A stretch of 64,000 nucleotides of DNA, taken from positions 20,758,087 to 20,822,086 of the forward strand of contig JARWKL010000010.1 of assembly GCA_029961685.1 (NCBI GenBank), read 5' to 3'. Under the pieces are notes generated by a model. The model ran no database searches and had not been told where the DNA came from. It worked only from the letters and a program-made list of their open reading frames with translations. This document shows, in pieces, positions 32,320 to 44,702 of the stretch. Both the position numbers and the translations under genes were made by a program. Each line of letters opens with the position of its first letter. Position 1 is the stretch's first letter. The stretch comes from Aristolochia californica (Eukaryota > Streptophyta > Magnoliopsida > Piperales > Aristolochiaceae).

Positions 32320-34172
32320 AGCTGGGGGTGAGAAAACATCGTAGATGCCCCGTTTGCTATAGATGGTGGACAAAATTTTATGTGTGACTGGTTTGGTGAG
32401 AAAGTCTGCAATCTGGTTCTACAAAGATATAAGCTTGAGAGATAAGATGCCTGCACTGAATTTTTCTCATATGAAGTGGCAATCTACTTCAATATGCTTT
32501 GTTTTCTCATGGAAGATTGGATTCGATGTGATGTGTATTGCGGCCTGATTATCACAATATAGGTCCATAGGAGCTTAGTTTTAGAATCCCAGTTCAGTAA
32601 GAAGAGATATGATCCAAAGAAGTTCACTAACCGTGTGTGCCATGGCTCTATATTCTACTTTTGCATTAGACTATGCAACTACATTCTGTTTCTTGCTTCT
32701 CCATGTGACCAAGTTCCCTCCAACCATCGTACAATATCCCAAAGTAGATTTTTTGTCATCCAGGTATCTGACCCAATTCGCATATGAGAATCCTTCGATG
32801 TTGAAGTGACCATGATTTTTATAGAGAAGCCCTCTTCCTGGTGCTCCTTTCAGATATCGCAATATCCTTTCTAGTGCTTGCCATTGACTGAGTTGTGAGT
32901 TGTGCATATATTGACTTACTACACTGATTGCATATGAAATATCTGGCCTTGTTATGCAGAGGTAAATAAGTTTTTCCACTAATCTTTGATGTTTTCTGAT
33001 ATCTACCTCTTCTCCAATACCTGCATATAATTTTGTATTTGAGTCCATAGGAGTTTCTGTTGGTATGCATCCCATCATTCTGGTCTCCTCCAATAGGTCA
33101 AGGACATACTTCATTTGAGATAATATAATTCCATGTCTGAATTGTAGTATTTCAATACCCAGAAAATATTTGAGCAGTCCGAGATCCTATGTCTTGAATT
33201 CAGCATATATCCTTTCTTTTGTTTTCTGGATGTCCTCAACATAGCTACTAGTTATAATAATATCATCAACATATACTGCTAGAATCACCTTGCCCTTCGG
33301 TGTGTCTTTAATAAATATGGAGTTATCTCTAGAGCATCTGCGAAATCCGGCCCAAATGAGTGCTTGGCTAAAATTTTCAAACCATGCACGAGGAGACTGT
33401 TTCAAACCATAAAGAGATTTTTTAGTCGACATACGGATTCCCCCTCAACCACATACCCGGTGGTTGCTGCATATAAATTTCCTCTTTGATATGCCCATTC
33501 AGATAAGCATTTTTGACATCAAGTTGATATACCTGCCATGAAGAATTAGCTGCCAGAGATAATAACACATGTACTGAGTTCATATTTGCCACTAGAGAGA
33601 AGGTTTCCTCATAATCAATGCCATAACATTGTGTATAGCCATAACCATGCACGAGGAGACTGTTTTAAACCATAAAGAGATTTTTTAGTCGACATACGAA
33701 CTCCCCCTCAACCACATACCCAGGTGGTTGCTGCATATAAATTTCCTCTTTGATATGCCCATTCAGAGAAGCATTTCTGACATCAAGTTGATATACCTGC
33801 TAGGAAGAGTTAGCTGCCAGAGATAATAATACATGTACCGAGTTCATTTTTGCCACTGGAGAGAAGGTTTCCTCATAATCAATGCCATAACATTGTGTAT
33901 AGCCTTTAGCAATGAGGCGATCCTTTAGCCGAGCCACGAACCTATCAAGATTGTGTTTCATAGTAAACACCCATTTGCAACCGACGTGTTTCTTATCTAA
34001 TGGAAGTGGGACTAGAACCCATGTCTAATTTTCATAAAGTTTCTGTATTTCTTCATCCACTGCCTCCTTTCGCCCTTGATGTTGAAATAAGAGAGAGAAA
34101 TTGATAACATACAGAGGACAAATGATGATGAGACACAAAATTTTTTATGGGATTAGAAGTAAAGGGCATGGT
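32320..34172 (-). pseudogene. Copia C RT and RNase H remnant
   Basis: Read on the minus strand from 34172 down. RT: YTQCYGIDYEETFSPVA, VYQLDV..N, YGLKQSPRAWFENF, AVYVDDIIIT (YVDD present, about 33265). The core RT segment is tandemly duplicated (33381-33904), which destroys the frame. RNase H (33114-32330): GFSYANW in place of the usual Asp-containing motif, VVARS/AEYRAM region, [11 protein letters not shown] region. Stops separate the parts. Confidence 0.88.
33381..33904 (-). repeat. 263-bp tandem duplication inside the RT region of element C
   Basis: Copies 33381-33643 and 33644-33904 both begin ACCATGCACGAGGAGACTGT and end near GTGTATAGCC. They differ at about a dozen positions, so the duplication is not very recent. 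Confidence 0.92.
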
Positions 34173-35115
34173 TGTTACGATATCTTGGAATGTATATTAG
34201 GTATAATTTATGTTAATGCTTGTTGTATATTGTATTATATACATAGGGTAATTAGATAGGGCTTAATGGGCTAGGTGGGGTTGTGGTGGGCTCATGGGCT
34301 GATATGTAATATTTGGTCTTGACGTAAGTATAAATAAGAAATGAAGCAAGGGAAGGAGCCATTGCATTGCCGTCTACAAACCTTTCGTCTTTCTCCTCCT
34401 CATCGTCTTCTTCATCTAGAAGCAAGAGAGTGTGAGGCTCTTTGTCGGGACAGTGCCGTTAGTCCCCGGAGATCATGGTGGTTGCATCCACCACCATCGG
34501 AGCTTCAAGCTCTCCGTGCGGGAGGCGCCATAAGCCTTGTGGCGAGGTGGTTCATCCCCGAGAAGACCAGTTCGTGAACACTGGTCTCAACTGATTCGTC
34601 GGCCCTTGTTCTTGACGAAGACCTCTGTTAACATGGTATCAGAGCTTGGTGGGAGCATTTTGAGGTAAGCCATCTCCGTTGGACGCATTCTTGCCGACGA
34701 GTTCCTATTCGAAGATCTTCCTGTCTGAAGACTCAGAGATCGGCCAGAGTTCAAGAGAGGTCAAAAACTTCCGTCTGAGCTCAGAGGATAGAGACAACGC
34801 ATCCTTTCTGCTGGGTTCTCGTCTGAAGACTTCTTGTTCGATGACTCAGAGGTCAACAGGAGCTCAGGCAAGGTCAGAAACTTCCGTCCGAGCTCAGAGG
34901 AGTGGTTGAAAACCACCGATCGAGCTCAGAGTTCTGTCCTTGCCGGGAAGGTGAATGGTTAGGTGATTCTAATTTACGTAAGGTATGGAATGATTTTTTT
35001 TGCATAAGGTGGTTTTTGGAATTTCTGAGATTTTGGGGATAGAACTGGAAATTTTGAGATTATGGGATAGAATTGGAATTTCTGATATTGTGGGGACAGA
35101 AGTGGAATATTCAAA

Positions 35116-36100
35116 ATTTTGGGGGCAGATCTGGATTGTTTGGCAGGCATAGGGGCAAATCTGGAAGTTTCAGTGGGTATCATGTCAAGGGACAGGTTAG
35201 ATTTCTCTCCCATTTGGTTTACGGGTAAGAACTATAGTGCCTGGGCATTTCAGTTCCGACTATTTGTCATGGGAAAAGATTTATGGGGTCATATTGATGG
35301 GTGTGATCCGGCACCTCACAAGGCTGAAGCTTTGTCAAAGTGGACCACCATGGATGCTCGAGTCATGACTTGGATACTTGGATCCATCGAGCCTTATCTT
35401 GTCCTTAATCTGAGGCCCTACAAAACTGCAGCGGAAATGTGGAATTCACAAGGTTTATCATCAAAACAAAATAGCCCGACAGTTTCAAGTCGAATATGAA
35501 ATGGCAAATTTAATTCAAGGAATCAGTTTCATTAAAGAATCTTTCTCGGGGTTTCAAAATCTGTGGGCTGACTATACTGATATTGTTTATGAGAGTGTCC
35601 CAGTTGCTGCTCTCTCGATAGTGCAAGCTGTTCACGAAACTAGTAAGAGGGATCAGTTCTTGATGAAGCTTCGCCCAGAATTTGAGATTGCTCAGTCACT
35701 TCTGATGAATCGTCATCTAGTGCCGTCTCTGGATGCCTGTTTGAGTGAACTCATTAGGGAGGAGCAGCACATTGCTACTCAGGCCGGTATGGAACATCGA
35801 GTCTAGGTTGATATATTTTCTCCAGTAGCCTATGCAGCACAAGGGAAAAATATGGGTCGGGACTTCAGTTATGTTTAGTGCTTCCACTGCAAGGCATATA
35901 GGTACTTTGCTCGAGACTGCCCCAAGAAATCCTGTAACTACTGCAAGAATTTGGCCCATCTCATTGCAGCTTGCCCTACTTGCCCAGAAAAGAAAAAGAA
36001 TACAAAGTACTTCTAGTTCTACAGCATTGCCGACTGTCGTACCAGCTACTACAATTCCTATTCCTCCAACACCTGCAAGTTCAAACTCACTCACCCCTAA
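35116..36100 (+). pseudogene. Copia D gag remnant
   Basis: Contains WFTGKNYSAWAFQFRLFV and MDARVMTWILGSIEP, the Copia gag-type capsid. The frame breaks at 35455-35500. Two CCHC-like knuckles lie at about 35880-35960; the first lacks its His (CFHCKAYRYFARDC) and the second is complete (CNYCKNLAHLIAAC). The upstream leader 34646-35115 has no clear product. Confidence 0.86.
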
Positions 36101-36169
36101 AATGGTACCACATATGATCATATATGCTTTTTCTACTTTTGGTCTCTCATGTAAGCAGAAAATCTCTAC

Positions 36170-37690
36170 TCAACCATGGTATTTTGATTCCGATGCTTCT
36201 AAGCATATGACCAACAATGTTGTGTCTCTGTCTAACGTCAGAAAGTTTGATAGAAACCTGCACATCAACACTACTGATGGTAGCTCTTTGCTTATCAGTG
36301 TTGTTGGTGATATCTCCCCCTCCTTAGCTGATGTCTTCTTGTTTTCTGACCTATCGACAAACCTTCTGTCTATTGGTCAACTGGTTGATAAAAATTGTAA
36401 TGTTCAGTTATCTCGTTCTGGTTGTGTTGTGTAGGATCAAGAGTCGGGGAAGGTGATCGCTAAGGGGCCTAAAGTGGGAAGGCTATTTCCCCTTAAAGTC
36501 TTTCTATCCACCATTATTCTACGTACTCCTATACTCACTTTTTCATGTAATGATGTTGACTCTGGCACTAAGATGTGGCATAGACGTCTAGGCCACCTAA
36601 ACTCGGATGTTCTTCATACATTGTTTAAATTTGGTTTATTAGGCAGTAGAAAATGCACGTCTCTTTATACTGTTTTTGAACGTTCATCATGCAAACTTGG
36701 CAAAAGTAAAGTTTTACTATTTCCTCATCATGCCTCCCACTGTTTTGATATTATTCATAGTGATGTCTGGGGAATTGCTCCTGTTGTCTCACATGTACAC
36801 TATAAGTACTTCGTTACATTTATTGATGATTTTAGTTTGTTTACTTGGGTCTACTTCTTACGGGCTAAGTCTGAAGTTTTTTCCGTATTTAAGAAGTTTC
36901 TTGCGCTTCTTGAAACACAATTCTCTACTCATATTAAAGTATTGCGTTTTGACCCTGAAGGCAAGTACATGTCCACTAAATTCCAGGATTTTATTCAGAG
37001 CAAAGGCACTATCTCTTAGCGTTCTTGTCCCTCGACACCACAACAAAATGGAGTTGCTGAGCGAAAAAATCGTCACCTTCTTGATATGGTCTGCACCCTT
37101 TTACTTGAATCATCCATTCCTCCCCATTTTGGTGTGAGGCACTCTCTACCTCAGTTTATTTAATCAACCGCCTGCCCTTGCCTACCTTGCATCATGTCTC
37201 TCCATTCATTAAGTTATTTGGTTATGCTTCATCATACACTGATCTTCAGACGTTCGGTTGTGTTTGTTTTGTGCATCTCCCTGATCATGAACGACATAAA
37301 TTCACCACCCAATTAGTGATGTGTGCATGTCTTGGATATGCCATTTCTCAAAAAGGGTATGTTTACTATGATCCCCAGGCGCGTCGAGTCTGTGTTTCTC
37401 GGAATGTGGTCTTCTTTGAAAATCAATATTTCTTTCCATCTCAAGTTACACTACCATCAGCATCTCTGTCTAGTCTTCCGAGTTTTGATGAGTCTCGCCC
37501 CACTTACTGGCTGCCCTCTTTCGATTCTGACCTGGCTCTTGCTCCTGATCGTCTCTCTGCTCTTACCCCCATCACCCATCGCAGATCTACTCGTCCATCT
37601 TGCCCACCTGATAGGTATGGTTTCCCCTCCCCTGTATCACTTGTGGCTACCTTATCCTCTATTTCTATACCCTCTTGCTATAAATAGGCT
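36170..37690 (+). pseudogene. Copia D protease and integrase remnant
   Basis: Protease: WYFDSDASKHM near 36179 (Gly replaced by Asp in the active-site triplet). GAG-pre-integrase: KMWHRRLGHLNSDVLH. Integrase: IHSDVWGIAP, FVTFIDDF; the RSDNGGEY-type motif reads RFDPEGKY; PQQNGVAERKNRH follows in another frame (about 37040). Stops at 37017 and frameshifts near 37020 and 37140. The C-terminal part is readable to 37690. Confidence 0.87.
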
Positions 37691-39142
37691 ATGGCACATG
37701 AGTGTTGGCAAAAGGCAATGCAAACAGAACTGCAAGCGCTAGAGGAGAATCACACTTGGAACATTATGACTTGCCTCCCTACTATTCGGCCTCTTGGGAG
37801 TAAGTGGGTATTTTCTGTCAAGCTGCGTTCAGATGGATCGTTGGATCGGTACAAAGACCGCCTTGTGGTCCTGGGGAATAAGCAGGAATATGGGATTGAT
37901 TGTGAGGAAACATTTGCTCCAGTTGCCAAGATGACCACCGTCCACACTATATTAGCCATTGAAGCCTCACAGTCCTGGCCACTGCATCAATGGATGTGAA
38001 GAATGTCTTTCTACATGGTGACCTACAGGAAGATGTCTACATGAAGCTCCCCTCGGGTATGACTACTTCATCTCATGATCATGTTTTCAAGCGACGTCGT
38101 CCTCTATATGGGCTTTAAGCAAGCTCCTCGGGTTTGGTTTAAGAAGTTTCACATAACACTTATTCTTCACAAGTTTACACATAGTCAGAATGATTCATCT
38201 CTATTTTATCATAAGTTTGTTGTGGGCATGGTCATTCTCTTGGTTTATGTGGTTGACATCATCATTAATGGTATGGAATCGGGCCTGATTACCAATCTTC
38301 AACAAGTGTTGCATACCACCTTTCATATGAAGGACCTTGGACACCTCACATAGTTCTTACGGCTGGAAGTACATCACCGTCCCAATGGTATTTTCTTAAA
38401 CCAACATAAGTATACTCAAGATCTTATTCCTCTAGCTAGATTGGAGGACACATCTTCGGTTGCTACTCCTATGGAGGTCAATGTCAAATACAGGAAAGAT
38501 GAAGGGACCCTTCTTGATGATCCTACTATCTATCGACGATTAGTTGGGAGTCTCATATACTTGACTACTACTCGTCTAGATATCTCCTATGATATTCATC
38601 AGGTTAGTCATTTTATGTCATCTCCTAGGCACCTTCATCTTGCAGTGGTTCATCGCATCATCTACTATCTGTATGGTTCTCCTACTTGTGGATTATTCTT
38701 TCCTACAGGCTCAACACTACGACTGGTTGCATACAGTGATGTAGATTGTGCTGGATGCCCCGATACCCATCGCTCTACTACATGCTGGTGTATGTTTTTA
38801 GGGGATGCGTTGATTTCTTGGAAATGTAAGAAACATGACCGGGTGTCCAAGTCATCCACCGAGGCCGAGTGTTGCATTATGTCTACTGTGTGCTCTAAAG
38901 TTATCTGGCTCCACGATCTTCTTACTGAGCTCCAGTTTCCTCAGACCTCAGCTACACCACTTCATGCGGATAATACGAGTGCTATTCAGATTGCGGCCAA
39001 CCCTATTTTCCATGAGTGCACGAAGCACATTGAGGTGGGCTGTCACACTATCCTCGACACTTTGCAGTGCCGGGTAATATCTCTTTCATATATTTCTTCG
39101 GATCTTCAAGTGGTTGATATCTTCACCAAAAAAATTTCTTAA
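37691..39142 (+). pseudogene. Copia D RT and RNase H remnant
   Basis: RT: WQKAMQTELQALEENHTW, LGSKWVFSVK, EETFAPVAKM. A frame break at 37999 and another near 38080. The catalytic box reads LVYVVDIII, with one Asp lost. RNase H (38441-39142, open): YSDVDCAGCPDTHRST, SSTEAECCIM, LHADNTSAIQIAANP, KHIEVGCH. Inactive because of the RT lesions. Confidence 0.88.
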
Positions 39143-39669
39143 CCACGGCATAATTTTCTGGTTGGAAAATTGTTGCTGGTTGACTCAACGAAATCAATTT
39201 GAGGGATTATGTTATGATATCTTGGAATGTATATTAGGTATAATTTATGTTAGTGCTTGTCGTATATTGTATTATGTACATAGGGTATAGGGCTTAATGG
39301 GCTGGGTGGGATTGTTGTGGGCCCATGGGCTGATATGTAATATTTGGTCTTGACCTAAGTATAAATAAGAAATGAAACATGGGAAGGAGCCATTGGATTC
39401 CCGTCCACAAACCTTTCATCTTGCTCCTCCTCATCGTCTTCTTCGCCAAGAAGCAAGAGAGCATAAGGCTCTCTATCGGGACTGTGCCGTTAGTCCACGG
39501 AGATCGTGGTGGTTCTATCCACCACCATCAGAGCTTAGAGCTCTCTGTGCGGGAGGCGCCGTAAGCCTTGCTACGAAGTGGTTCATCTTCGAGAAGACCA
39601 GTTCGTGAACACTGGTCTCGGCTGATTCATCAGCCCTTGTTCGTAGCAAAGACCTTTGTTAACAATAGT

Positions 39670-42152
39670 GGATGATCTGAGTTCTTTTCTAATGGCAATA
39701 GGATGAGAATCATATTGTGGGCCAAAAATAATTGGAGAAGATGGACTTACCTCGGTGGGATCCGAAAACTCAGTAAGTGTGGTGTCATCCAGTGTTTTTA
39801 GGGGCTGAGTAGTTTTTGTAGCACGGGGCACAACCGGTCGAGGAGAACCTAGTACTGAAGATAAACCTGGAGGAGCATTGTCAGAATAATATGGAGAGTC
39901 TTCAAAAAATGTGACATCCCTGGACACAAGTAAATGTTGAAGAGTGGGATTATAGCAAACAGAACCCTTTTGTGTGGGAGAGTATCCTAAAAAGATACAC
40001 TTGATAGATTTGGGATCAAGTTTACTGTGTTTTGGGGAGGAAATATGGAAAAATATTGACACCCAAAGACTTTCAAGGGCATTGAAAAAGGATCATCATT
40101 GGGTAATGATAGATGCTAGATTCTGACATGAGAACTAGGTTAATTATAATTGAATAACCCTTATAATTGTATTATAGGTGGTTATTTATCGGTTTTCACT
40201 TGAAACATGCATTTATTGAATTTGGCATTAATAACTGTCGATATTGCATATTTTTCTCTCCTGAATTATATTTCATTGTTTTTAAGGTTTATCTCTTCCT
40301 GAAATGCTTTTTATAGATTGAATTATGGAATTTCAGGAGAATTATGGTGGAGAAGGAGATATTTACCAAAATACCCTTCTTGAAATGGAGGTAATTTCTA
40401 GGGCAAATCGTTTTAAAATAAGAAAAATCTTATTTAAAGGAAGGGGAGGCGCCCGAGAGAGAGAGGAAAAGGAGCGTGAAGAGAGGAGAGCGTAAAGAGA
40501 AGAGGAGGAGAGAAAAACAGAGGACTTTGACCGGAAACAGGGGAGGACCCGAGAGGAGTTCCCCACCGCTGTTCGCCGGCCAAGACCTTTCGCCACGCCA
40601 CCGTCGTCCACCGCCGTCCACCGCCGTCTAGCAACTGAGAACAAACCCGAGGAGAGCTCGAGAGAGTCTCCGTCGAGGTGAGTTCGACAGTCGCTCGCCA
40701 GGCCGGGAGGGGATCCGAGAGGGCTTCTCCGGTGCCACTTCTTATTTCCGACCATCCTCCGGCGTCGTTTACATATTCCGACCAGTCCCAGAGCCATTCC
40801 GACTCCAACCGAGACTCGAGAGAGCCGGTTAGAGAACGTTAGCTCTGTTTCGCTCTTCGCCGGACGTTACCTCCGTCCGTCGGCTTCTAACCGTCGTCGC
40901 CGGCGTCGTCTCTACCTCCGGCCACTGACTATTGCTACCCGACGCCACCAATTTCCGGAAATCAGGTAATAATAGAGAGTAAGGGGATTTATTACCAAGA
41001 ATGGAAGAGGGTAACCGGGTTTATAAGAAAACATGTAAGGATTGCATGCAACCAATAAAAGTATGAAACTTTCATGGTATATAGTAAACCTCAAACTACC
41101 TCAAGAATATAATGGTTCTTCCGTTTGGCTACACCATTTTGTTGAGGGGAGTAGGCACATGATGTTTGATGAATAATACCATTATATTGACAAAAGGAGT
41201 CAAGGACTTTGGAGGTGTATTCTTTGGCATTATCAAACCAGAGTATTTTAATTTTCTGGCCAAACTAGTGAGTACCATAGTATGAAAAGATTTAAAAATT
41301 AATGGTATTTCAGAAAGCTCTTTAAACATAAATAACCAAGTGGTACAAGTGAAATCATTAATAAATGTGATAAAATATTTGACTTGAGAAATGTTCGAGA
41401 TGCTCAAGGGTCCCCATACATCAGTATAAATTAATGAAAAAGGAGTGACACTTTTAACTTTTGGACGAAGTGAGTATGTAGACCTCTGATGTTTACTCAT
41501 TTGATAGACTTCACAATAAACACTGACCTTGCTTTAAGAGTAGGAAAAATATGATGAAGAGATTGTGAGGACGGATGTCCCAACCGGTTGTGCCATAAAC
41601 TGGTCTCAGTTTCACTGGTGGAAACAATATTTATTTTTGGCACGTCCAAGTAGCAGAGCCCCCCTTTTTCACGGCCTCCACCAATCACTTGCTTTGTTGT
41701 AAGATCCTGAAACACACATGAAGTGGGTGAGAAGATGATAGAGCAATTAAAATGTTTGGTGATCTGACTAACCGATAAAAGATTTTAAGGGAAGGTAGGA
41801 AGAAAAAGGATATCAGTGAGCGGAAGTGCTGTTGTAATAGAAGTGGATCCTTTCCCTTGACCTTTAGTTTGTGAACCGTCAGCTATGGTAACAAATTTAT
41901 GTGAAGACAAGGAGAAACCGAGTGTACTAAATTTCTATTACTTATAAGATGCTTAGAGGCTCTTGTGTAAATTATCCAGGATGAAGAAGAGGCAGATAGC
42001 ATACCTAAAATGGTGGTGGCAATGGTAGTTGAGGAAGTACTTGGGAAGGACCCCATCATGGTTTTCATTTTCTGGAACAACTCATAATCTTCATCAGTAA
42101 GTGTTTTCTTTGCTGTTGATGTGGTAGATTGATCCTTTTTCGTATTACTCAC
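39670..42152 (-). pseudogene. Copia C protease and integrase remnant
   Basis: Minus strand. Protease region 42152-41883: the catalytic Asp-Ser-Gly is replaced (IIYTRASKH). GAG-pre-integrase 41715-41500: GGGREKGGLCYL and LWHNRLGHPS. Integrase 41500-41100: TDVWGPL, FINDFTCTTW; the second catalytic Asp segment is degraded. The C-terminal part 40062-39700: CIFLGYSPTQKGSVCYNP and LLVSRDVTFFED. A solo LTR splits it at 40107-40964. Confidence 0.88.
40107..40964. repeat. 858-bp solo LTR in element C
   Basis: The ends TGATAG...AAATCA are flanked by a perfect 5-bp TSD GGTAA (40102-40106 and 40965-40969). Removing it restores the coding sequence of C (..SLLLP then NDDP..). The right half (40440-40960) is GC-rich with GAGAGA and CCGCCGTC words and a GAGGTGAGT donor-like site near 40675. 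A TATTTAAA string lies at about 40431-40438. No other copy is in the window. Confidence 0.85.
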
Positions 42153-43734
42153 TAAGTCTTGATTAGCCTTATTCTCGTCTGGTCTGCCATTGGCTTTATA
42201 ATATCTTTATCTAGAGTGGCCATATTTTCCATAGTAGGACCTTTCTTTCAAATGGAAGCATATGTCTCTAGTGTGGCCATATCCCTTACAATAAGTGCAT
42301 TCCTTCCCATCTGTTCTGTCAAACCCATTCCTTCCACCTCTTCCCTGTCCTCCTCTATAATTTTTGCCATGGCCTCGGCCTTAGTCAGATGATGTTCCCT
42401 TTTGTCTAGAGTACATAGCGGATGATACTTTAGTATTAGAGGAAAAAGTTTCTGGAATACCGAGAAGTGTGGCACATACATCATCGAAAGTGGGAATCAC
42501 AAAAGAGCTAAGAAGTTGACTCTTAGCAACTTCAAGATACGATTTAATGTTAGCAAGGCATATGGTAGTAACTAAGGCTTCTTTCTGTTTGTCTTGGGCA
42601 AAGATATTTGTGGAGGTAGGTTGGGCTATCTTCCATTCTTGAAGAAGACCTCTAAAGCGAGCCAAATATTCATGGATATTGTCTCCTTGTTTGGTGGTAA
42701 GCATCTGTTAGAGAATTGTTAGTGTGTCAATGACCACCTCTCACAAGTGATTGTTAATGTAATGTATTCACTAGCCCCCAATTATGAGGAGCGACAATGT
42801 CGATAGTGAGTAAATTAATTAGTGGTTCTGGCTTAGATGTTGATGAGGTCAAATTGTGACCACAATGGTTATTTGTGAAGAAACTGTAAAATGAATAAGG
42901 AAGGTGGGGGTTCAGGGTGTCAGCCCTTGTCACGATTGGAAGACCCAAGTATGAACGAAAAAATTGAATCACCCAAGTGTGAACGGGACTTAATGGACGC
43001 AGCGAAAAACAGAGGCGCACTCAGTACTGACCGTCGCAGTGGACAGAGGCCTCCATCGGCACTGGAAGAGAAAGGAAGCTTCCTACCATCATTTCCGTAG
43101 TTGTCTTCCTCAATTGAGTGCTGCAAAACACCTATAAATAGAGGTGTTCTTCAGCAACAATCGGAATTCAGAGTCATACATCTTCCTTGTTCGTTTTATT
43201 TTTAGTTTCTTCTTCTGTAAGTCCAGAAGCCATTGAAGCTCTTCTAAGAGCGTGTGGTGGGATGAAATCAGTTTGTATTTGAATAAAGATCAGTGTTGAC
43301 TTTCTTCTTGATTGCTGTTTAGACATTCCTGGGTTGTGCTTACTCTATTTTACAAGAAAATCATATGGCATGTGTAAGTTTTTGGAGCTAGAATACAGCT
43401 TAGCACATGTCTCCAAAATTTGTTTAGCCGTATCAAGATGAATAACATTGTTGGAGACATGTTCTTCGATACTGTTGATAAGCCAACTAATAACCAACGT
43501 ATCACTCTTTAACCACTTAGTATTAGAAATATCATCTTCATCAATATGTGGTCCACAGTTGGTGAGGTGACCAAGGAGGTCTTTTGTGATAAGAAACCGA
43601 TGAACCGATGTGGACCTACTCATAAAATTTGATACCCCCCACATGGGTACAATAGTAATTTTGAGTATGTCACTCTTGTGACTCATACTTTCTTCAGCCA
43701 TAATAGGCAATTCAATTGAAAGAGAATTCTCCAA
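42153..43734 (-). pseudogene. Copia C gag remnant
   Basis: Starts at 43734 on the minus strand (MENSLSIELPIMAEES, SDILKITIVP) and runs through DTAKQILETCAKLYSSS. It is then cut by a solo LTR (42706-43354) and resumes LTTKQGDNIHEYLARFRGLL. CCHC-like residues with GHTRDICF occur near 42270-42220. Stops interrupt it. Confidence 0.86.
42706..43354 (+). repeat. 649-bp solo LTR-like insertion in the gag of element C
   Basis: TGTTAGAG...TTTACA interrupts the gag frame of C between YDFL and MLTTKQGD. It has a clear TATA box (ccTATAAATAgagg, 43131-43144) and an AATAAA string at 43279-43284, the expected order for LTR transcription. A TSD is not visible (GCATC against AGAAA), and about two codons of gag are missing at the site. 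Confidence 0.7.
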
Positions 43735-44189
43735 TCAATTAATCAAAAAACAAAACCAAGTAGAGGTTTTTAACCAACTCAGTTAATGGAGGGTCATAGC
43801 ATAACTAACTATGTAATCATATTTAATGAATAATCACTCTAAAAAAGCTCAATGCCATTCTTCATTATCCAGGAATCTTGTTCCCACAGAGTTATACAAA
43901 AATCTCAACACGAATAGGTCTCAGTCAAAAAAATTTCAAACCGACAAAATTGCCTTGATAACTTCTTCTAATCCAAGATGCATATATTTTCATAATCTCA
44001 TAAGATGAAGACATGCATAAAAACATCTCTAAACCATCTTCTAATATAAAAAACCAATAATATTAAATCAATAATATCATAAACAAACACTTAACTCATG
44101 AGCTTCAATCTTGCTTCATAAGAAGCCTTCTATGAGTAGTTTTAATCATATCTTCAAAGAGCATTCCTTTGACGTGGGGATCCTAAATT
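43735..44189 (-). other. Leader of element C
   Basis: AT-rich sequence between the 5' LTR/primer-binding site and gag. No ORF or repeat seen. Confidence 0.6.
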
Positions 44190-44205
44190 GGTTGCTCTGA
44201 TACCA

Positions 44206-44697
44206 TGTTGAATTTAGGACCCCATTAATAATATCTTGAGCAAGGGGAGAGAGAGAAAAAGGAGAGAAAGAAAGAAGAGCACTCGAGTAGAGAGAAGAGA
44301 AGAAGGAAAAAATAAAGAGACTTCAAGAGGGAGAGCTTTACACGAGAATGAGAGAAGAGAAGAGCTTGATTCAATGCTTCAACCAAGACCCCCTATTTTT
44401 AATATTTCCAATACTTAATTATGGAAAATCCTTAATCAATTAGGATTCCTAATTTCCCTTATAATACATCAATCTAAGGAAGATAAATCAATCATATAAA
44501 TCCATGAAGATCTTCAAATATTTCCATCTCATGTTGGGAAAGATACCAACTCATGGTATGTTTGTGGGTCTCACTTGATCTTCAAATCTTCCAATGTATT
44601 CCAGATCATTCGAGTTCATGTGATGACTCCTCTTGGCTAACATCCTCATGGTGGATCCCACCAGCTCGTGCAACCATGGTGGTCCCATATGGTAACA
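44206..44697 (-). repeat. 5' LTR of element C (492 bp)
   Basis: Plus-strand ends TGTTGAAT and GGTAACA. Aligns along its whole length with 31816-32309. The primer-binding site lies just outside on the low-coordinate side. Confidence 0.9.
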
Positions 44698-44702
44698 ATT
44701 TG

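Larger units (their letters stand above)
34173..39664 (+). mobile_element. Ty1/Copia element D (5492 bp) nested in C
   Basis: LTRs 34173-34633 (461 bp) and 39210-39664 (455 bp), TGTTA...TTAACA. TSD ATGGT/ATAGT (one mismatch) at 34168-34172 and 39665-39669. Primer-binding site TGGTATCAGAGC at 34634-34645. The gag and pol sequences belong to a different Copia family from B, C and I. LTRs have a TATA box (agTATAAATAag, about 34328). Confidence 0.92.
31816..44697 (-). mobile_element. Ty1/Copia element C (minus strand) with nested D and two solo LTRs
   Basis: LTRs 31816-32309 (494 bp, 3' LTR) and 44206-44697 (492 bp, 5' LTR). The perfect TSD ATTTG is at 31811-31815 and 44698-44702. On the minus strand the primer-binding site TGGTATCAGAGC (RC of 44194-44205) follows the 5' LTR and the polypurine tract TTGAGGGGGAG (RC of about 32310-32320) precedes the 3' LTR. 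It inserted into element B 28 bp after the insertion point of G. Its own length without D and the solo LTRs is about 5.9 kb. Confidence 0.94.

Noticed and set aside
40363..40808. Minus-strand ORFs of 60-144 codons in a GC-rich block
   Set aside because: The block lies wholly inside a solo LTR defined by a perfect TSD; the residues are low-complexity and no domain is visible.
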